DNA of 64,000 nucleotides from Clostridium sp. (GCF_029267215.1 NZ_JARIDH010000044.1:141080-205079), one strand, 5' to 3'. Positions 9,288 through 18,513 are shown, counted from the first letter of the stretch. The notes: generated by a model not told the origin, from the letters alone. Numbers and translations are program-made.

Positions 9288-9529
9288 TTAATTTATTGTG
9301 TATGTATAAGAAGAACATTTGTATTTATTTTCTCTAAGTGATATACTTTTTTTAAAGAGTAATAAAATTCAAAGTTAGATTTTTAAGTTTAGTTTTAAGG
9401 TATAATTAAAACTTTAAAAAGAATCTTATTATTGAAAAAAATTTATATAGATGATATTTTATATTAAGATAAAAATAATTTTAATATTAAAAATTTTTTA
9501 TTTTATAAAATCAGAAGAGGTGAAGTCCT

Positions 9530-9967
9530 ATGGAAGGAAATTTATTAGTTATAGATAAAAGAGTATTGCCTGAGGTTTTCGAGAAGGTTATTAATGCTAA
9601 AAGGCTTTTAAAAGAAGGAAAAGTAAAAGAGATAACAGAGGCTACAAAGCAAGCTGGTATAAGTAGAAGTGTTTACTATAAATATAAGGATTACATATTT
9701 GAATTTGTGGAAACTCTTCAAGGAAGAAAAGTTATATTTAATATGGTAGTTACTCATGAAAAGGGAGTGTTATCATCAGTACTAAACCTTTTATCAGAGT
9801 TTGGAGGAAATATACTTACAATAGATCAAGGATTACCTATACATGGATTAGCTCATGTAAGTTTCACAATAGATATATCATCAATGAAATGTGACATAAA
9901 GGAAATGTTAAATGAAGTTGAACTTGTACGTGGTGTTGAAAAAGTAGAATTTGTTGCTATGGAATAA
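9530..9967 (+). CDS. ACT domain protein (PheB / UPF0735 type)
   Basis: 145 residues. The N-terminal half (about 1-60) holds a predicted helix-turn-helix-like stretch with EATKQAGISRSVYYKYKDYIF. The C-terminal half (about 68-145) is one ACT domain starting VIFNMVVTHEKGVLSSVLNLLSE. This architecture matches the UPF0735/PheB proteins, thought to be regulators or amino-acid sensors linked to aromatic amino acids. The neighbouring genes give no pathway link. GAGGTG precedes the ATG. It has its own terminator. Confidence 0.85.
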   Translation: MEGNLLVIDKRVLPEVFEKVINAKRLLKEGKVKEITEATKQAGISRSVYYKYKDYIFEFVETLQGRKVIFNMVVTHEKGVLSSVLNLLSEFGGNILTIDQGLPIHGLAHVSFTIDISSMKCDIKEMLNEVELVRGVEKVEFVAME

Positions 9968-9973
9968 AATAAG

Positions 9974-10011
9974 AAAGACTTAGTCTAGAAAGATTAGGTC
10001 TTTTTCTTTTA
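9974..10011 (+). terminator. Terminator of the ACT-domain gene
   Basis: AAAGAC and GTCTTT enclose an imperfect inner stem and run into TTTTTCTTTT just after the stop codon. Confidence 0.75.
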
Positions 10012-10136
10012 ATAGAAGAGAGGTATATTTTAAAAATATATAATAAGCAATTAAATTTGATAACACATTAAAATTAGAGTATTATTCAAGTTAAAAAGAA
10101 TAAGTTAGGTTTTAATCTGTAATTATGGAGGAAAAT

Positions 10137-10391
10137 ATGAGTAGAAATATAGAAAATAGAATAGGAAAAATTTTTAGACATTTTAAAGGAGACTTATATT
10201 TAGTAGAGGGAATTGTTACTCATTCTGAAACAAGAGAGAAACTTGTACTTTATAAAGCTTTATATGGTCAGTGTGGAGAATTTGTTAGACCTTATGAAAT
10301 GTTTTTAGAAGAGGTTCCAAAAGGAAAAGAAAATCCAACAGGGCAAAAATATAGATTTGAGGAATTTGAAGTTAAGAGTTTAAATAGATAA
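10137..10391 (+). CDS. DUF1653 domain protein
   Basis: 84 residues from ATG 10137, five bases after GGAGG. An ATG at 10125 overlaps that ribosome site and is unlikely to be used. The whole protein is one DUF1653 domain: IGKIFRHFKGDLYLV, THSETREKLVLYKALYG and FVRPYEMFLEEV are the conserved blocks. This small beta-rich domain is widespread in bacteria, often as a nucleotide- or RNA-linked accessory domain; its function is not established. No operon partner. Confidence 0.85.
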   Translation: MSRNIENRIGKIFRHFKGDLYLVEGIVTHSETREKLVLYKALYGQCGEFVRPYEMFLEEVPKGKENPTGQKYRFEEFEVKSLNR

Positions 10392-10699
10392 ATAAGAGTT
10401 TTATTATAATTTATATTAAAAAACGTAATAGCTCAGAAAAAGAATTAGGAACTTTTTCTGAGCTATCTTAATGAAAAAGAATTTATAGCATAAATAGCTA
10501 TAATAATTAAATATATTTAGAGAACTTTAAGACACTAAAATAATAACACGTACATTTTAGAGTGTAGCCTTAAAGAAAAACTCTCTAAAGGTAGAGAAAT
10601 TTTTATAGGAACAGCTGTCTAGATAAATACTCTACAATATTATTATTGACAATAATAATATTTATATACTAAGTTATATAATTTTTTTAGTTAGATAAA
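10392..10699. other. Non-coding stretch downstream of DUF1653 and rnfD
   Basis: 308 bases between convergent genes. It holds a 15-bp hairpin at 10428-10466, an A+T-only palindrome at 10636-10662 and, between them, several short complementary pairs (TAGAGT at 10558, ACTCTA near 10629, ACAGCTGT near 10612). No open frame with a ribosome site. Confidence 0.5.
10428..10466. terminator. Strong hairpin, probable terminator
   Basis: ATAGCTCAGAAAAAG and CTTTTTCTGAGCTAT form a perfect 15-bp stem. A T-run (four bases offset) follows on the minus strand, and the stem itself contains a T-run on the plus strand. Confidence 0.7.
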
Positions 10700-11689
10700 T
10701 TATATATTAAAATTATTTATTTCTTTAACATGACCAAAGGCTTTTGGTTTAAAATAATAATCAATAACAGGAACTAATAGGTTCATTAATAATATAGAAT
10801 AAGAAACTCCTTCTGGATATCCACCAAAAATTCTAATAAGAGTTGTTATTAAACCACATCCAAAGGCAAATAATATTTGCCCATTCTTAGTCATTGGACT
10901 TGTTACATAGTCTGTTGCCATAAAGAATGCACCTAAGAATAATCCACCTGTAAATATTTCATAAATTCCATTTCCACTAAAGAATCCATTTCTTCCTATT
11001 ACTGTAGTTAATATAAGTACAGTTCCAATGTAAACAACAGGAATATGCCAAGTTATTATCTTTTTATATAATAGATAAATCCCACCTATTAATATAGCTA
11101 AAGCTGAAACTTCTCCAATACATCCAGGAATATTTCCTAAAAATGCATTACTTATAGAAGGGAGATTTCCTTCTCCACTTTTTAATATAGCTAGTGGAGT
11201 AGCTGTAGTAACAGCATCTAATTCAAAAATGCTTATAGCTTCAGGCCAAGAGGCTAAGATAAAGGCTCTAGAAGCTAATGCAGGATTCATAAAATTGCAT
11301 CCTATACCACCAAAAATTTGTTTAACAAGTATTATAGCCACAATAGAACCTATAAAAGCAACCCAAAGAGGTGTGTTTACAGGAAGATTTAATGCAAGTA
11401 AGATTCCTGTTAAAGCGGCACTTAAATCACTAATTGTAATACTTTTTTTTGTTATCTTTTGAAAGATATATTCAGAAAGTACAGCTGATATAACGCAGGT
11501 TGCTATTAAAAATATTGCTCTTAAACCAAAAAAGAAAGTTCCCACTAATGAAGTTGGAATTAAAGCTATTATAACATCTCTCATTATTGATTTAGTTGAA
11601 TGTTTTTCTTTTATATGAGGAGATGATGTTATTAATAAATCTTCATTGTTTAATAGGAGTGAATCCATGTTTTCTTGTTTTGTTTCCAT
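10700..11689 (-). CDS. rnfD: Electron-transport complex subunit RnfD/NqrB-type
   Basis: 329 residues from ATG 11689; a GTG at 11701 sits inside the ribosome site and is less likely. About eight to nine membrane segments. DAVTTATPL carries the Thr (about T164) that binds FMN covalently through ApbE in RnfD and NqrB. The GGIGCNFMNPALASRAFILASWP region just before it is also typical. In complete Rnf complexes this subunit moves electrons between ferredoxin and NAD+ while pumping Na+ or H+. It follows rnfC by 16 bases, but rnfG, E, A and B are absent from both sides. Confidence 0.9.
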   Translation of the reverse strand: METKQENMDSLLLNNEDLLITSSPHIKEKHSTKSIMRDVIIALIPTSLVGTFFFGLRAIFLIATCVISAVLSEYIFQKITKKSITISDLSAALTGILLALNLPVNTPLWVAFIGSIVAIILVKQIFGGIGCNFMNPALASRAFILASWPEAISIFELDAVTTATPLAILKSGEGNLPSISNAFLGNIPGCIGEVSALAILIGGIYLLYKKIITWHIPVVYIGTVLILTTVIGRNGFFSGNGIYEIFTGGLFLGAFFMATDYVTSPMTKNGQILFAFGCGLITTLIRIFGGYPEGVSYSILLMNLLVPVIDYYFKPKAFGHVKEINNFNI

Positions 11690-11705
11690 AATATTTTTCA
11701 CCTCT

Positions 11706-13019
11706 TTATTTTTTAGAATTATTTCTAATTGATATTTTAGCTTTTTTAAAATTTTGAACTAGTGGAATTTTAGCAGGACAGGAAAAGGCACAACATCCAC
11801 ATTCAATACAGTCCATACCATTAAACTCTTTAAATTCATTAAGCTTATTTTTATTAGATAGTTCATTAAGTTTTTGAGGGAGCAAATTCATAGGACAAAC
11901 ATCTATACATTTTCCACATCGTATACAATGACTTTCTAAAGATGTATCAGGGTTTCCTAAGCAAAGTATTCCAGAAGTTCCTTTAGTAACAGGAAGGTCT
12001 AAAGAATTTACTGTAAATCCCATCATAGGACCCCCTAAAATTATTTTTGATGGAGGGGTTTTAAAACCACCGCAATATTTAATGACTTCTTTTAATGGAG
12101 TACCTATTTTTACTAATAAGTTTTTAGGCGAATTTATAGAGTCTCCAGTAACAGTTAAAACCCTCTCTGTTAATGGAAGATTTAATACTAAACTCTTATA
12201 AAGCTGGTAGATTGTTGAAATATTATGAACTATACACCCAATATCTAAAGGCAGTTTTCCAGATGGAACTTCTAATTTTGTCATAGCATATATTAAATGT
12301 TTTTCAGAGCCTTGAGGATATTTAGTTTCAAGGGGAATAACTTTTATTTTAGAATTATTAAGGAGTATTTTATTAAATGAATTTATAGCATCCTGTTTAT
12401 TATCTTCAATTCCTATGTAAACCTTAGCTTCTTTAAAAAATTCAAGCAATATATTTAAAGCAGTAATTATTTCATTAGTATATTCAACCATAACTCTATG
12501 GTCACAAGTTAAATAAGGTTCGCATTCAGCAGCATTTATAATTATATATTTAACTTTTTTCTCATCTTTAACATTAAGTTTTACATGGCAAGGAAAAGTA
12601 GCACCTCCAAGCCCAACAATACCAGATTCCTTAACAAATGAAGATAAATCTTTAAGAGAAGAAGTTTTATAGTCAAAAGGTGACTCTTTAATCTCGATAG
12701 ATTCATATTTAAAATCATTTTTTACTATAATTGCCTTTATCTTTGAACCGTTAAAATATTTTATATCTTTTATTTCACTTACTATTCCAGAAACACTAGA
12801 GTGGATAGGGCAAGAAATAAAACTATTTGAATCACCAATTTTTTGGTTAACTAAAACTTTATCACCTATTTTTACTAAACTTTCACATGGTGCACCTATA
12901 TGTTGGGAAAGAGGGAATATTAATTCATCTTTTGGAGCAACATATTCAATAGATTTATCTTTACTAAATTCTTTATTGTAAGGCAGATGGATCCCTTTTT
13001 TAAATGTAAAAAGACTCAT
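11706..13019 (-). CDS. rnfC: Electron-transport complex subunit RnfC-type
   Basis: 437 residues, normal for RnfC. It has an N-terminal region with an HLPYNKEFS start, a central NADH/FMN-binding fold (GLGGATFPCHVKL near 137-149, AAECEPYLTCDHR near 163-175) and two C-terminal 4Fe-4S motifs, CIRCGKCIDVCP and CIECGCCAFSCP. RnfC is the peripheral NADH-oxidising or -reducing subunit. First gene of a two-gene rnfCD unit. Start ATG follows AAAGGA at ten bases. The missing partner subunits are either elsewhere in the genome or replaced. Confidence 0.92.
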   Translation of the reverse strand: MSLFTFKKGIHLPYNKEFSKDKSIEYVAPKDELIFPLSQHIGAPCESLVKIGDKVLVNQKIGDSNSFISCPIHSSVSGIVSEIKDIKYFNGSKIKAIIVKNDFKYESIEIKESPFDYKTSSLKDLSSFVKESGIVGLGGATFPCHVKLNVKDEKKVKYIIINAAECEPYLTCDHRVMVEYTNEIITALNILLEFFKEAKVYIGIEDNKQDAINSFNKILLNNSKIKVIPLETKYPQGSEKHLIYAMTKLEVPSGKLPLDIGCIVHNISTIYQLYKSLVLNLPLTERVLTVTGDSINSPKNLLVKIGTPLKEVIKYCGGFKTPPSKIILGGPMMGFTVNSLDLPVTKGTSGILCLGNPDTSLESHCIRCGKCIDVCPMNLLPQKLNELSNKNKLNEFKEFNGMDCIECGCCAFSCPAKIPLVQNFKKAKISIRNNSKK

Positions 13020-13211
13020 TCAATGCACATCCTTTCATATAATCTTCATATTTTAATACTATGTTTATTAAATTTAATAAATTACATATTTTTAGAATAT
13101 TGTTTTAAAATATAAATTTAATAATTATGTAAAAAGTATATTAAATGGAGTAGATAATGTTTACATTCAATATTTTTAGAAAAAAGATTTAATTTTGTAG
13201 TTTAATTAAAT

Positions 13212-13240
13212 TTGAATATGTAAAAACATAAGAGTATAAT
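13212..13240 (+). promoter_or_regulatory. Promoter of the ClC antiporter gene
   Basis: TTGAAT (13212-13217) and TATAAT (13235-13240) with a 17-base spacer, 40 bases before the TTG start codon. Confidence 0.8.
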
Positions 13241-13279
13241 AAAAATGTTAATAAAATGTAAAGTGAGGAGGGAAAAACT

Positions 13280-14851
13280 TTGAGTAATGAGAGTACGAAA
13301 CAAGTACTGTCACATAGAAAGGATTTAAGATTTAAGCTAGTTCTGGAAGGAGCTGCTATAGGTCTTTTAAGTTCATTGGTGTTGGTTGTAAATAGATTAA
13401 TAGTAAATTATATATTTCCTTTATTTAAGAAACTATATGCATGGGCATCATTAAGTGCTTTAAATTTAATAGTAGTCTTAGGTATTTTAGCATTATTAGG
13501 TGCTATAGTAGGATTTATGGTTAGAAGAGAACCTATGATCTCAGGAAGTGGTATCCCACAAGTTGAGGGTGAATTAATAGGTAAACTTAGAATGAATTGG
13601 ATAAAGGTATTAGTTTATAAGTTTTTAGGTGGAGTAATAGCTTTAGGAGCTGGTCTATCATTAGGAAGAGAGGGCCCATCAGTACAAATGGGAGCTGCCG
13701 TTGGTGAAGGATTTAGCAACAGCTTAAAAAGAATAAACATAGAAAAGAAATATCTTATAACTTCAGGGGCATCAGCCGGTTTAGCAGCAGCATTTAATGC
13801 ACCATTATCAGGAGTTATATTCGCTTTAGAAGAAGTACATAAGAGCTTTTCACCTTTAGTATTAGTATCTGCAATGGCTGCATCCCTAGTTTCTGACTTT
13901 GTTTCAAAGCAGTTTTTAGGTATGAATCCTAGTTTAGGAATGGGAAGTATCCCTGTTCTACCATTAAAATATTATTGGATTTTGGTTATATTAGGAGTAG
14001 TATTAGGAGTTGGAGGAGCTATATTCTCTAAAGGAATTTTAAAAGTACAAAGTTTATATGTAAGTTTTAAGAAAGTGCCAGTTGAATTTAAAGTTATGGT
14101 ACCATTTTTATTAACAGGTATATTAGGAATATTTGCACCTATAATATTAGGTGGTGGCCATGAGCTTATAATGGATTTAACAACTCAAAACTTTACTCTT
14201 AAAATTCTTTTAGCCATATTATTGGTGAAATTCTTACTAACAATAACAAGTTTTGGAGCAGGAACACCAGGAGGTATATTCTTCCCATTACTACTTTTAG
14301 GTGCAGTAATAGGAAATATAGTTGGATTAATAAGTGTTAATGCATTTGGAATTCCAAGTCATTACATAATTGATTTTATAATTCTAGCTATGGCTGGTAA
14401 CTTTGCTTCCATAGTAAAGGCACCAATAACAGGTATTATACTTATTACTGAAATGACTGGATCATTTGAGCATATGCTAGCATTATCAGTAGTTGTTATA
14501 ATATCATATGTAACATCGGATTTATTAAAGAGTGAGCCAATCTACGAATCATTATTAGATAGATGGATAGAAAAGGCAGGATCTGAACCTGATGAAACTT
14601 CTAATAATAAAACATTATTAGAAATTGTTGTAGAATTAGGAAGTGATGTAGCAGGTAATTGTATAAAAAATATTCAATGGCCAGAAGCTGCACTTTTAGT
14701 TGCTATAAAAAGAGGAAATAATGAAATTATGCCTAAAGGAAACACTGAAATACACAGTGGAGATTATTTAGTTGTAATGGTTGATGAAAGTAGAGCAAGT
14801 TCTGTGCTTGAAGAAATTCAGTTCTTAACATCTGCTAAAGAAGAAATTTAA
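13280..14851 (+). CDS. ClC-family chloride/proton antiporter with RCK_C domain
   Basis: 523 residues, TTG start after GAGGAGGG. Selectivity-filter motifs are intact: GSGIPQ (89-94), GREGPS with gating Glu131, and GTPGGIFFP. The proton-pathway Glu is kept (Glu185 in ALEEVHKSF), so this should be an H+/Cl- exchanger rather than a channel. Residues about 440-515 form a C-terminal TrkA-C/RCK_C domain (AALLVAIKRGNNEIMPKG and SGDYLVVMV), a ligand-binding module in potassium and osmolyte systems. The gene is divergent from rnfC and monocistronic, with its own terminator. Confidence 0.92.
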   Translation: MSNESTKQVLSHRKDLRFKLVLEGAAIGLLSSLVLVVNRLIVNYIFPLFKKLYAWASLSALNLIVVLGILALLGAIVGFMVRREPMISGSGIPQVEGELIGKLRMNWIKVLVYKFLGGVIALGAGLSLGREGPSVQMGAAVGEGFSNSLKRINIEKKYLITSGASAGLAAAFNAPLSGVIFALEEVHKSFSPLVLVSAMAASLVSDFVSKQFLGMNPSLGMGSIPVLPLKYYWILVILGVVLGVGGAIFSKGILKVQSLYVSFKKVPVEFKVMVPFLLTGILGIFAPIILGGGHELIMDLTTQNFTLKILLAILLVKFLLTITSFGAGTPGGIFFPLLLLGAVIGNIVGLISVNAFGIPSHYIIDFIILAMAGNFASIVKAPITGIILITEMTGSFEHMLALSVVVIISYVTSDLLKSEPIYESLLDRWIEKAGSEPDETSNNKTLLEIVVELGSDVAGNCIKNIQWPEAALLVAIKRGNNEIMPKGNTEIHSGDYLVVMVDESRASSVLEEIQFLTSAKEEI

Positions 14852-14881
14852 AGTTGTGATTTATTCACAGCTTTATTTTTA
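14850..14881 (+). terminator. Terminator of the ClC gene
   Basis: AAAGTTGTGA and TCACAGCTTT form a stem (one G-T pair) followed by ATTTTTAT. Confidence 0.8.
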
Positions 14882-14971
14882 TGCATAAGTATTTAAAAAA
14901 ATATAATTTGGATAATTAAGTTAAGCTTATATTATGAGGATATTATGAATTATATTAAATTGTTAGAAATG

Positions 14972-15001
14972 AAAAAGAAGGTTAATTTTAACCTTCTTTT
15001 T
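14972..15001. terminator. Bidirectional terminator overlapping the flavin reductase stop
   Basis: AAAAAGAAGGTTA pairs with TAACCTTCTTTTT, and A/T-runs lie on both sides. It overlaps the last codon of the minus-strand flavin reductase gene. Confidence 0.85.
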
Positions 15002-15584
15002 ATCTTTTAGTAGTTTTTTTCTTTTTCTTTATTGAATAACCGAAGGAACCTAGTGGTTTTGCATTAAGACCAAAGTATTCTCCATGGCTATATGCCATTA
15101 AATCTGCTTTGTTAAAGTGGATTTTGCCTTTTTCATCAATAAGACTTTCATCTACTTTTACATTTAAAACTTCAAATAGGAACATATCATGAGTTCCAAG
15201 TGGAGTTATTGATTTAACTTTGCATTCTAAAGCTACTTTTGCTTTCTCAAAAGAAGGGGTGTCTATGGCAACGCCTTTATTTAATTCATATCCAAAGTGT
15301 TTAATCTTATCTACTTTTCTACCAGATTTTACTCCACAGAAATCTACAAATTTAACCATATCTTTTGAGGGAAGATTTATAACACATTCTCCACTTTCTT
15401 TTATATATTCATGAGAAAGTCTTTCAGGTCTTATTCCCATAGCTATCATAGGAGGTTTTGTACATACTGTACTTACCCAACCAACAGTAAATGCATTAAC
15501 TTTATCTTCTTTATTTTTTGAAGTAACAAGAACTACTGGTGTAGGGTTAAGCATTACACTTCCTTTAAAATTAACTTTTTTCAT
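15000..15584 (-). CDS. Flavin reductase-like FMN-binding split-barrel protein
   Basis: 194 residues. The N-terminal MLNPTPVVLVTSKN, FTVGWVSTVCTKPPMIAMGI and the SHEYIKESGECVINLPS block are typical of the flavin_reduct (PF01613) split-barrel family, which binds FMN and uses NAD(P)H or acts with partner oxidoreductases. Many clostridial members are of unknown substrate and are called flavoredoxin-like. The C-terminus is a basic Lys-rich tail (IKKKKKTTKR) that could reflect nucleic-acid or membrane contact. Start ATG follows AAGGAGA. Monocistronic. Confidence 0.85.
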   Translation of the reverse strand: MKKVNFKGSVMLNPTPVVLVTSKNKEDKVNAFTVGWVSTVCTKPPMIAMGIRPERLSHEYIKESGECVINLPSKDMVKFVDFCGVKSGRKVDKIKHFGYELNKGVAIDTPSFEKAKVALECKVKSITPLGTHDMFLFEVLNVKVDESLIDEKGKIHFNKADLMAYSHGEYFGLNAKPLGSFGYSIKKKKKTTKR

Positions 15585-15775
15585 ATGTATCTCCTTTAAA
15601 ATAAAGTATTAAATTTATACTAAAAATATTATCATATATAAAATTTTTATTGAAATCTTTTTTATGTTTATGACTTTAAAATTATAACATGAAAAAAATA
15701 TATGTAAAATAATAAATAATTTTTAGTATAATTTTACATACTAATATTATTTGAATTTAGAAAGGAATTTAGTAT

Positions 15776-16498
15776 ATGAAAAAGAGGATATTATCAGTTT
15801 TTACACTTTTAATAATTGCTAGTGGAATAGTTTTAGGGTGTGGAACAAATGTCTATGGTAAAGAAAAGAAAGAAATAATAATTTGTATTGATCCAGGACA
15901 TCAAGAACATGGTGATGGAAGACTAGAATCTATGGCACCTTGGTCAAATTTAAAGAAACCTAGAGTATCTTCTGGAACAGCAGGGGTATGGACGAAAAAT
16001 AAAGAGTATCAAATAAACCTAGAAGTTGGTATGATGTTAAAAAGTTTTTTGGAAAAAGAAGGATATAAAGTTGTTATGACTAGAGAAAATAATAAGGTTT
16101 CTTTAAGTAATAGAGAGAGGGCAGAGATTTCTAATAATGCTAAAGCTGATTTAACATTAAAACTTCATTGTGATGGATCAAAGGATGGAGGAAAAAGAGG
16201 GGCATCTATTCTTATACCATCCTCAGAAACTAAGGAGCTAAATAGTATTTATATGAGTAGTAAAGAATATGGTGATATTTTAAAAAATAGTTTTAAAGAA
16301 GATGGTATAAAGATAAATGGAGTGTTTGAAAGAAAGGATATGACAGGATTTAACTGGTCACAAAGACCAGTTGTTATTTTAGAGATGGGATTTATGAGTA
16401 ATTTTGAAGATGATAAGATGTTAGGAGATAAAATATATCAAGAGAAAATAGTAAATTCAATAATAAAATCAATCAATAAATATGTAGAAAATAAATAA
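15776..16498 (+). CDS. N-acetylmuramoyl-L-alanine amidase (Amidase_3), likely exported
   Basis: 240 residues. The N-terminal KKR plus hydrophobic stretch ends IVLGCGTN, a plausible lipobox (VLG-C, C at about 22), so it is probably a lipoprotein. The Amidase_3 zinc ligands are visible: IDPGHQEHG, Glu in INLEVGMML, LKLHCDGS, and the catalytic Glu in VILEMGFMSN. It cuts the bond between MurNAc and the stem peptide. No SH3b or binding repeat is present. It faces a second putative amidase (16635-17789) and shares a hairpin with it. Confidence 0.9.
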   Translation: MKKRILSVFTLLIIASGIVLGCGTNVYGKEKKEIIICIDPGHQEHGDGRLESMAPWSNLKKPRVSSGTAGVWTKNKEYQINLEVGMMLKSFLEKEGYKVVMTRENNKVSLSNRERAEISNNAKADLTLKLHCDGSKDGGKRGASILIPSSETKELNSIYMSSKEYGDILKNSFKEDGIKINGVFERKDMTGFNWSQRPVVILEMGFMSNFEDDKMLGDKIYQEKIVNSIIKSINKYVENK

Positions 16499-16503
16499 GA
16501 AAA

Positions 16504-16565
16504 AAGGAATATATTAAATTTTTATTTGTTTAAGACATTATAAAATAAAAATAAATATATTCCTT
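16504..16565. terminator. Long A+T hairpin between convergent amidase genes
   Basis: AAGGAATATATT and AATATATTCCTT extend inward with further A/T pairs to a stem of roughly 20 bp around a short loop. Position between convergent genes suggests a shared terminator, although no long T-run follows. Confidence 0.55.
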
Positions 16566-16634
16566 AATTTATGAAATAAAATAATAAAAAGATTTATTTT
16601 AAATATATTGAAAGCATAAATATGAAATTTTTTG

Positions 16635-17789
16635 TTAATAGTGAACATCTATAAGATGAAAGGTTATATTATCGTTACTCCAGCCTAAATCAAAGGGAAC
16701 AAGAAGTCTATCTGTGTTATGACAGGTAACAAGAGGATACCCTTTGCTATCTAATCCAGTAACTGTTGAAATATGAGTAATACGGCCGTTTTTTTCATAA
16801 GCTACAAAGTCACCTGGTCTTAGATTATATGAAGCTTTATATATTTCAGAATATTTTCCTTTTGATATATATGAAGCACGTCCACTATAAACCATATAAT
16901 TTTTAAAAGATTGTGCATTTACCCATGCTTTAGAACCTTCACCATTTGAGTAGTTCCAAGTTGAATTTTTCTTAAAACCCCCTCCTTCAAAGAGAATTTG
17001 AGAAGCGAAGTTTGCACAATCTCCACCAGCTGAATTAAAATCAGTATAATTTTTATTATATTTAAAACAAAGTTCATCATTAGATGGTACACCACAGTAA
17101 GTATGTGCATAATCTAAAGCTTTTTGAGTTCTCTCATCAATACTATAATCAGGTTTTGAACTGTTTAATATATAGGATTTTATTTCGTCAGATTTTATAT
17201 TATTTAAATCTAAAGAATCGGAAAATGGGTCTGTATACCATTCCTTTTCAATAATATATCTATCACGATCCTCTTTTATGTTCAAATAATGGTATGTTCC
17301 AAGGTTAAATTTATTATTATTGAATTGGTCATTTAAATAATAATATGTAAATTCAGTAGACACACTACATATTATTCCATAGAGTCCGGGTTCTCTTTCT
17401 TTAATTTTTTTTATTAGTATTTTGGAGTTTATATCATTAAATACAACACCTTGCTTTTGAGACCAGTTATTTAAATATTTAATCTTTTTACTTTCACTTT
17501 CATAAGCAAAAAGGCTAATTTTCTTATTTAAGTTATAGAAGTTTTTTAATTCTTCTAAATCATTATTAAGTATTGATATGTTTCTATTTTTAAACAATTT
17601 ATTTAATATTTCTTCAAATTTTATCTTTAACTCACTATTTTTACAGGTTTCAGGTGTTTCTAAAAGAGATATAATTTCTTTAGAAATTTCAGGATTATTT
17701 TCCTTTCTTAAAAATACCCCTAAAGAAATTATAAATATGGTAAGAACAGATAAAGTAGTAATTAAAATATATTTTCGTTTTTTTTGCAT
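16635..17789 (-). CDS. Membrane-anchored amidase-like protein (Amidase_6 domain)
   Basis: 384 residues. One N-terminal membrane segment (about 6-25) anchors it outside the cell. The central part (about 30-220) is not recognised. The C-terminal region (about 225-384) matches the putative amidase domain PF12671: AHTYCGVPS..., GGDCANFASQILFEGGG with the likely catalytic Cys, GDFVAYEKNGRITHISTVTG with a His, and TCHNTDRL. The fold is CHAP/NlpC-like, so a peptidoglycan substrate is likely. Start ATG immediately follows GGGGGAAAGGA. Monocistronic. Confidence 0.8.
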   Translation of the reverse strand: MQKKRKYILITTLSVLTIFIISLGVFLRKENNPEISKEIISLLETPETCKNSELKIKFEEILNKLFKNRNISILNNDLEELKNFYNLNKKISLFAYESESKKIKYLNNWSQKQGVVFNDINSKILIKKIKEREPGLYGIICSVSTEFTYYYLNDQFNNNKFNLGTYHYLNIKEDRDRYIIEKEWYTDPFSDSLDLNNIKSDEIKSYILNSSKPDYSIDERTQKALDYAHTYCGVPSNDELCFKYNKNYTDFNSAGGDCANFASQILFEGGGFKKNSTWNYSNGEGSKAWVNAQSFKNYMVYSGRASYISKGKYSEIYKASYNLRPGDFVAYEKNGRITHISTVTGLDSKGYPLVTCHNTDRLLVPFDLGWSNDNITFHLIDVHY

Positions 17790-17954
17790 TCCTTTCCCCC
17801 TACAAGAAATAATTCAATTATATATATGATACATAATAAGAAAAAATAATAGCTTATAAAAATATTAATATAGATAATAGAAAACCTTTAAATTTAAAAG
17901 AATTATTGTTAAAATTAATTGTGTAAATGAAAAAGTAAAGGAGAATTACAAAGG

Positions 17955-18224
17955 ATGAAGTTAAGAAAAGGTAAGGTACCATTTATAAGAAGTATATTTG
18001 GAAGCTTCATATTTCCATTGATAATAGGATATTTTTATACATATACAAGGCCTTTGTGGTTTATAACTAATCAATGGATTGGAATTGTAACAGGGGTAAT
18101 ACTTATTTTAAGAGGAGTATTTGAACTTAAGATTGCTAAATCTGAAAGAAATGCTAAATATAGTTTTTTAGGTGGAGGTGCAATAATACTTTATGTTATT
18201 GCAAGGGCAATTGGGGTGTTGTAG
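17955..18224 (+). CDS. Small membrane protein, unknown function
   Basis: 89 residues with about three hydrophobic segments (about 15-30, 38-52, 68-86) and a basic N-terminus (KLRKGKVPF). I do not recognise a family. The start ATG follows AAAGGAG at about eleven bases. It sits 95 bases upstream of another small gene on the same strand and may be co-transcribed with it. Confidence 0.6.
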   Translation: MKLRKGKVPFIRSIFGSFIFPLIIGYFYTYTRPLWFITNQWIGIVTGVILILRGVFELKIAKSERNAKYSFLGGGAIILYVIARAIGVL

Positions 18225-18318
18225 GAAATGTTTTTATAATATTGGTTTTAATTTCTAGTATTTAATTTTCTTAAAAGCACATAATATTAATGAATCTTTT
18301 AAGAGGAGGCGTTTAAAA

Positions 18319-18513
18319 ATGCTAAAGAAAAATGCTAGAGAAAGAGTTGAATCAACACTATGTAATTTAAAACAAGAAAAATGTTCTTTAGAAGATGCAT
18401 TAAAAACTGTTGAAAAATCAGAGAATAAGCATGCTATCGAAAATACTTTAGAAGCTGTTGAAAAAGCATGTCAATGTGCTCAAACAACATTAAATAATTA
18501 TAAAGAACATTAA
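18319..18513 (+). CDS. Small helical protein, unknown function
   Basis: 64 residues, predicted almost wholly helical, with repeated-looking segments SLEDALKTVEKSENK and AIENTLEAVEKACQC and four cysteines. No membrane segment. A strong AGAGGAGG ribosome site precedes the ATG and a good terminator follows, so it is a real gene despite its size. Function unknown. Confidence 0.7.
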   Translation: MLKKNARERVESTLCNLKQEKCSLEDALKTVEKSENKHAIENTLEAVEKACQCAQTTLNNYKEH

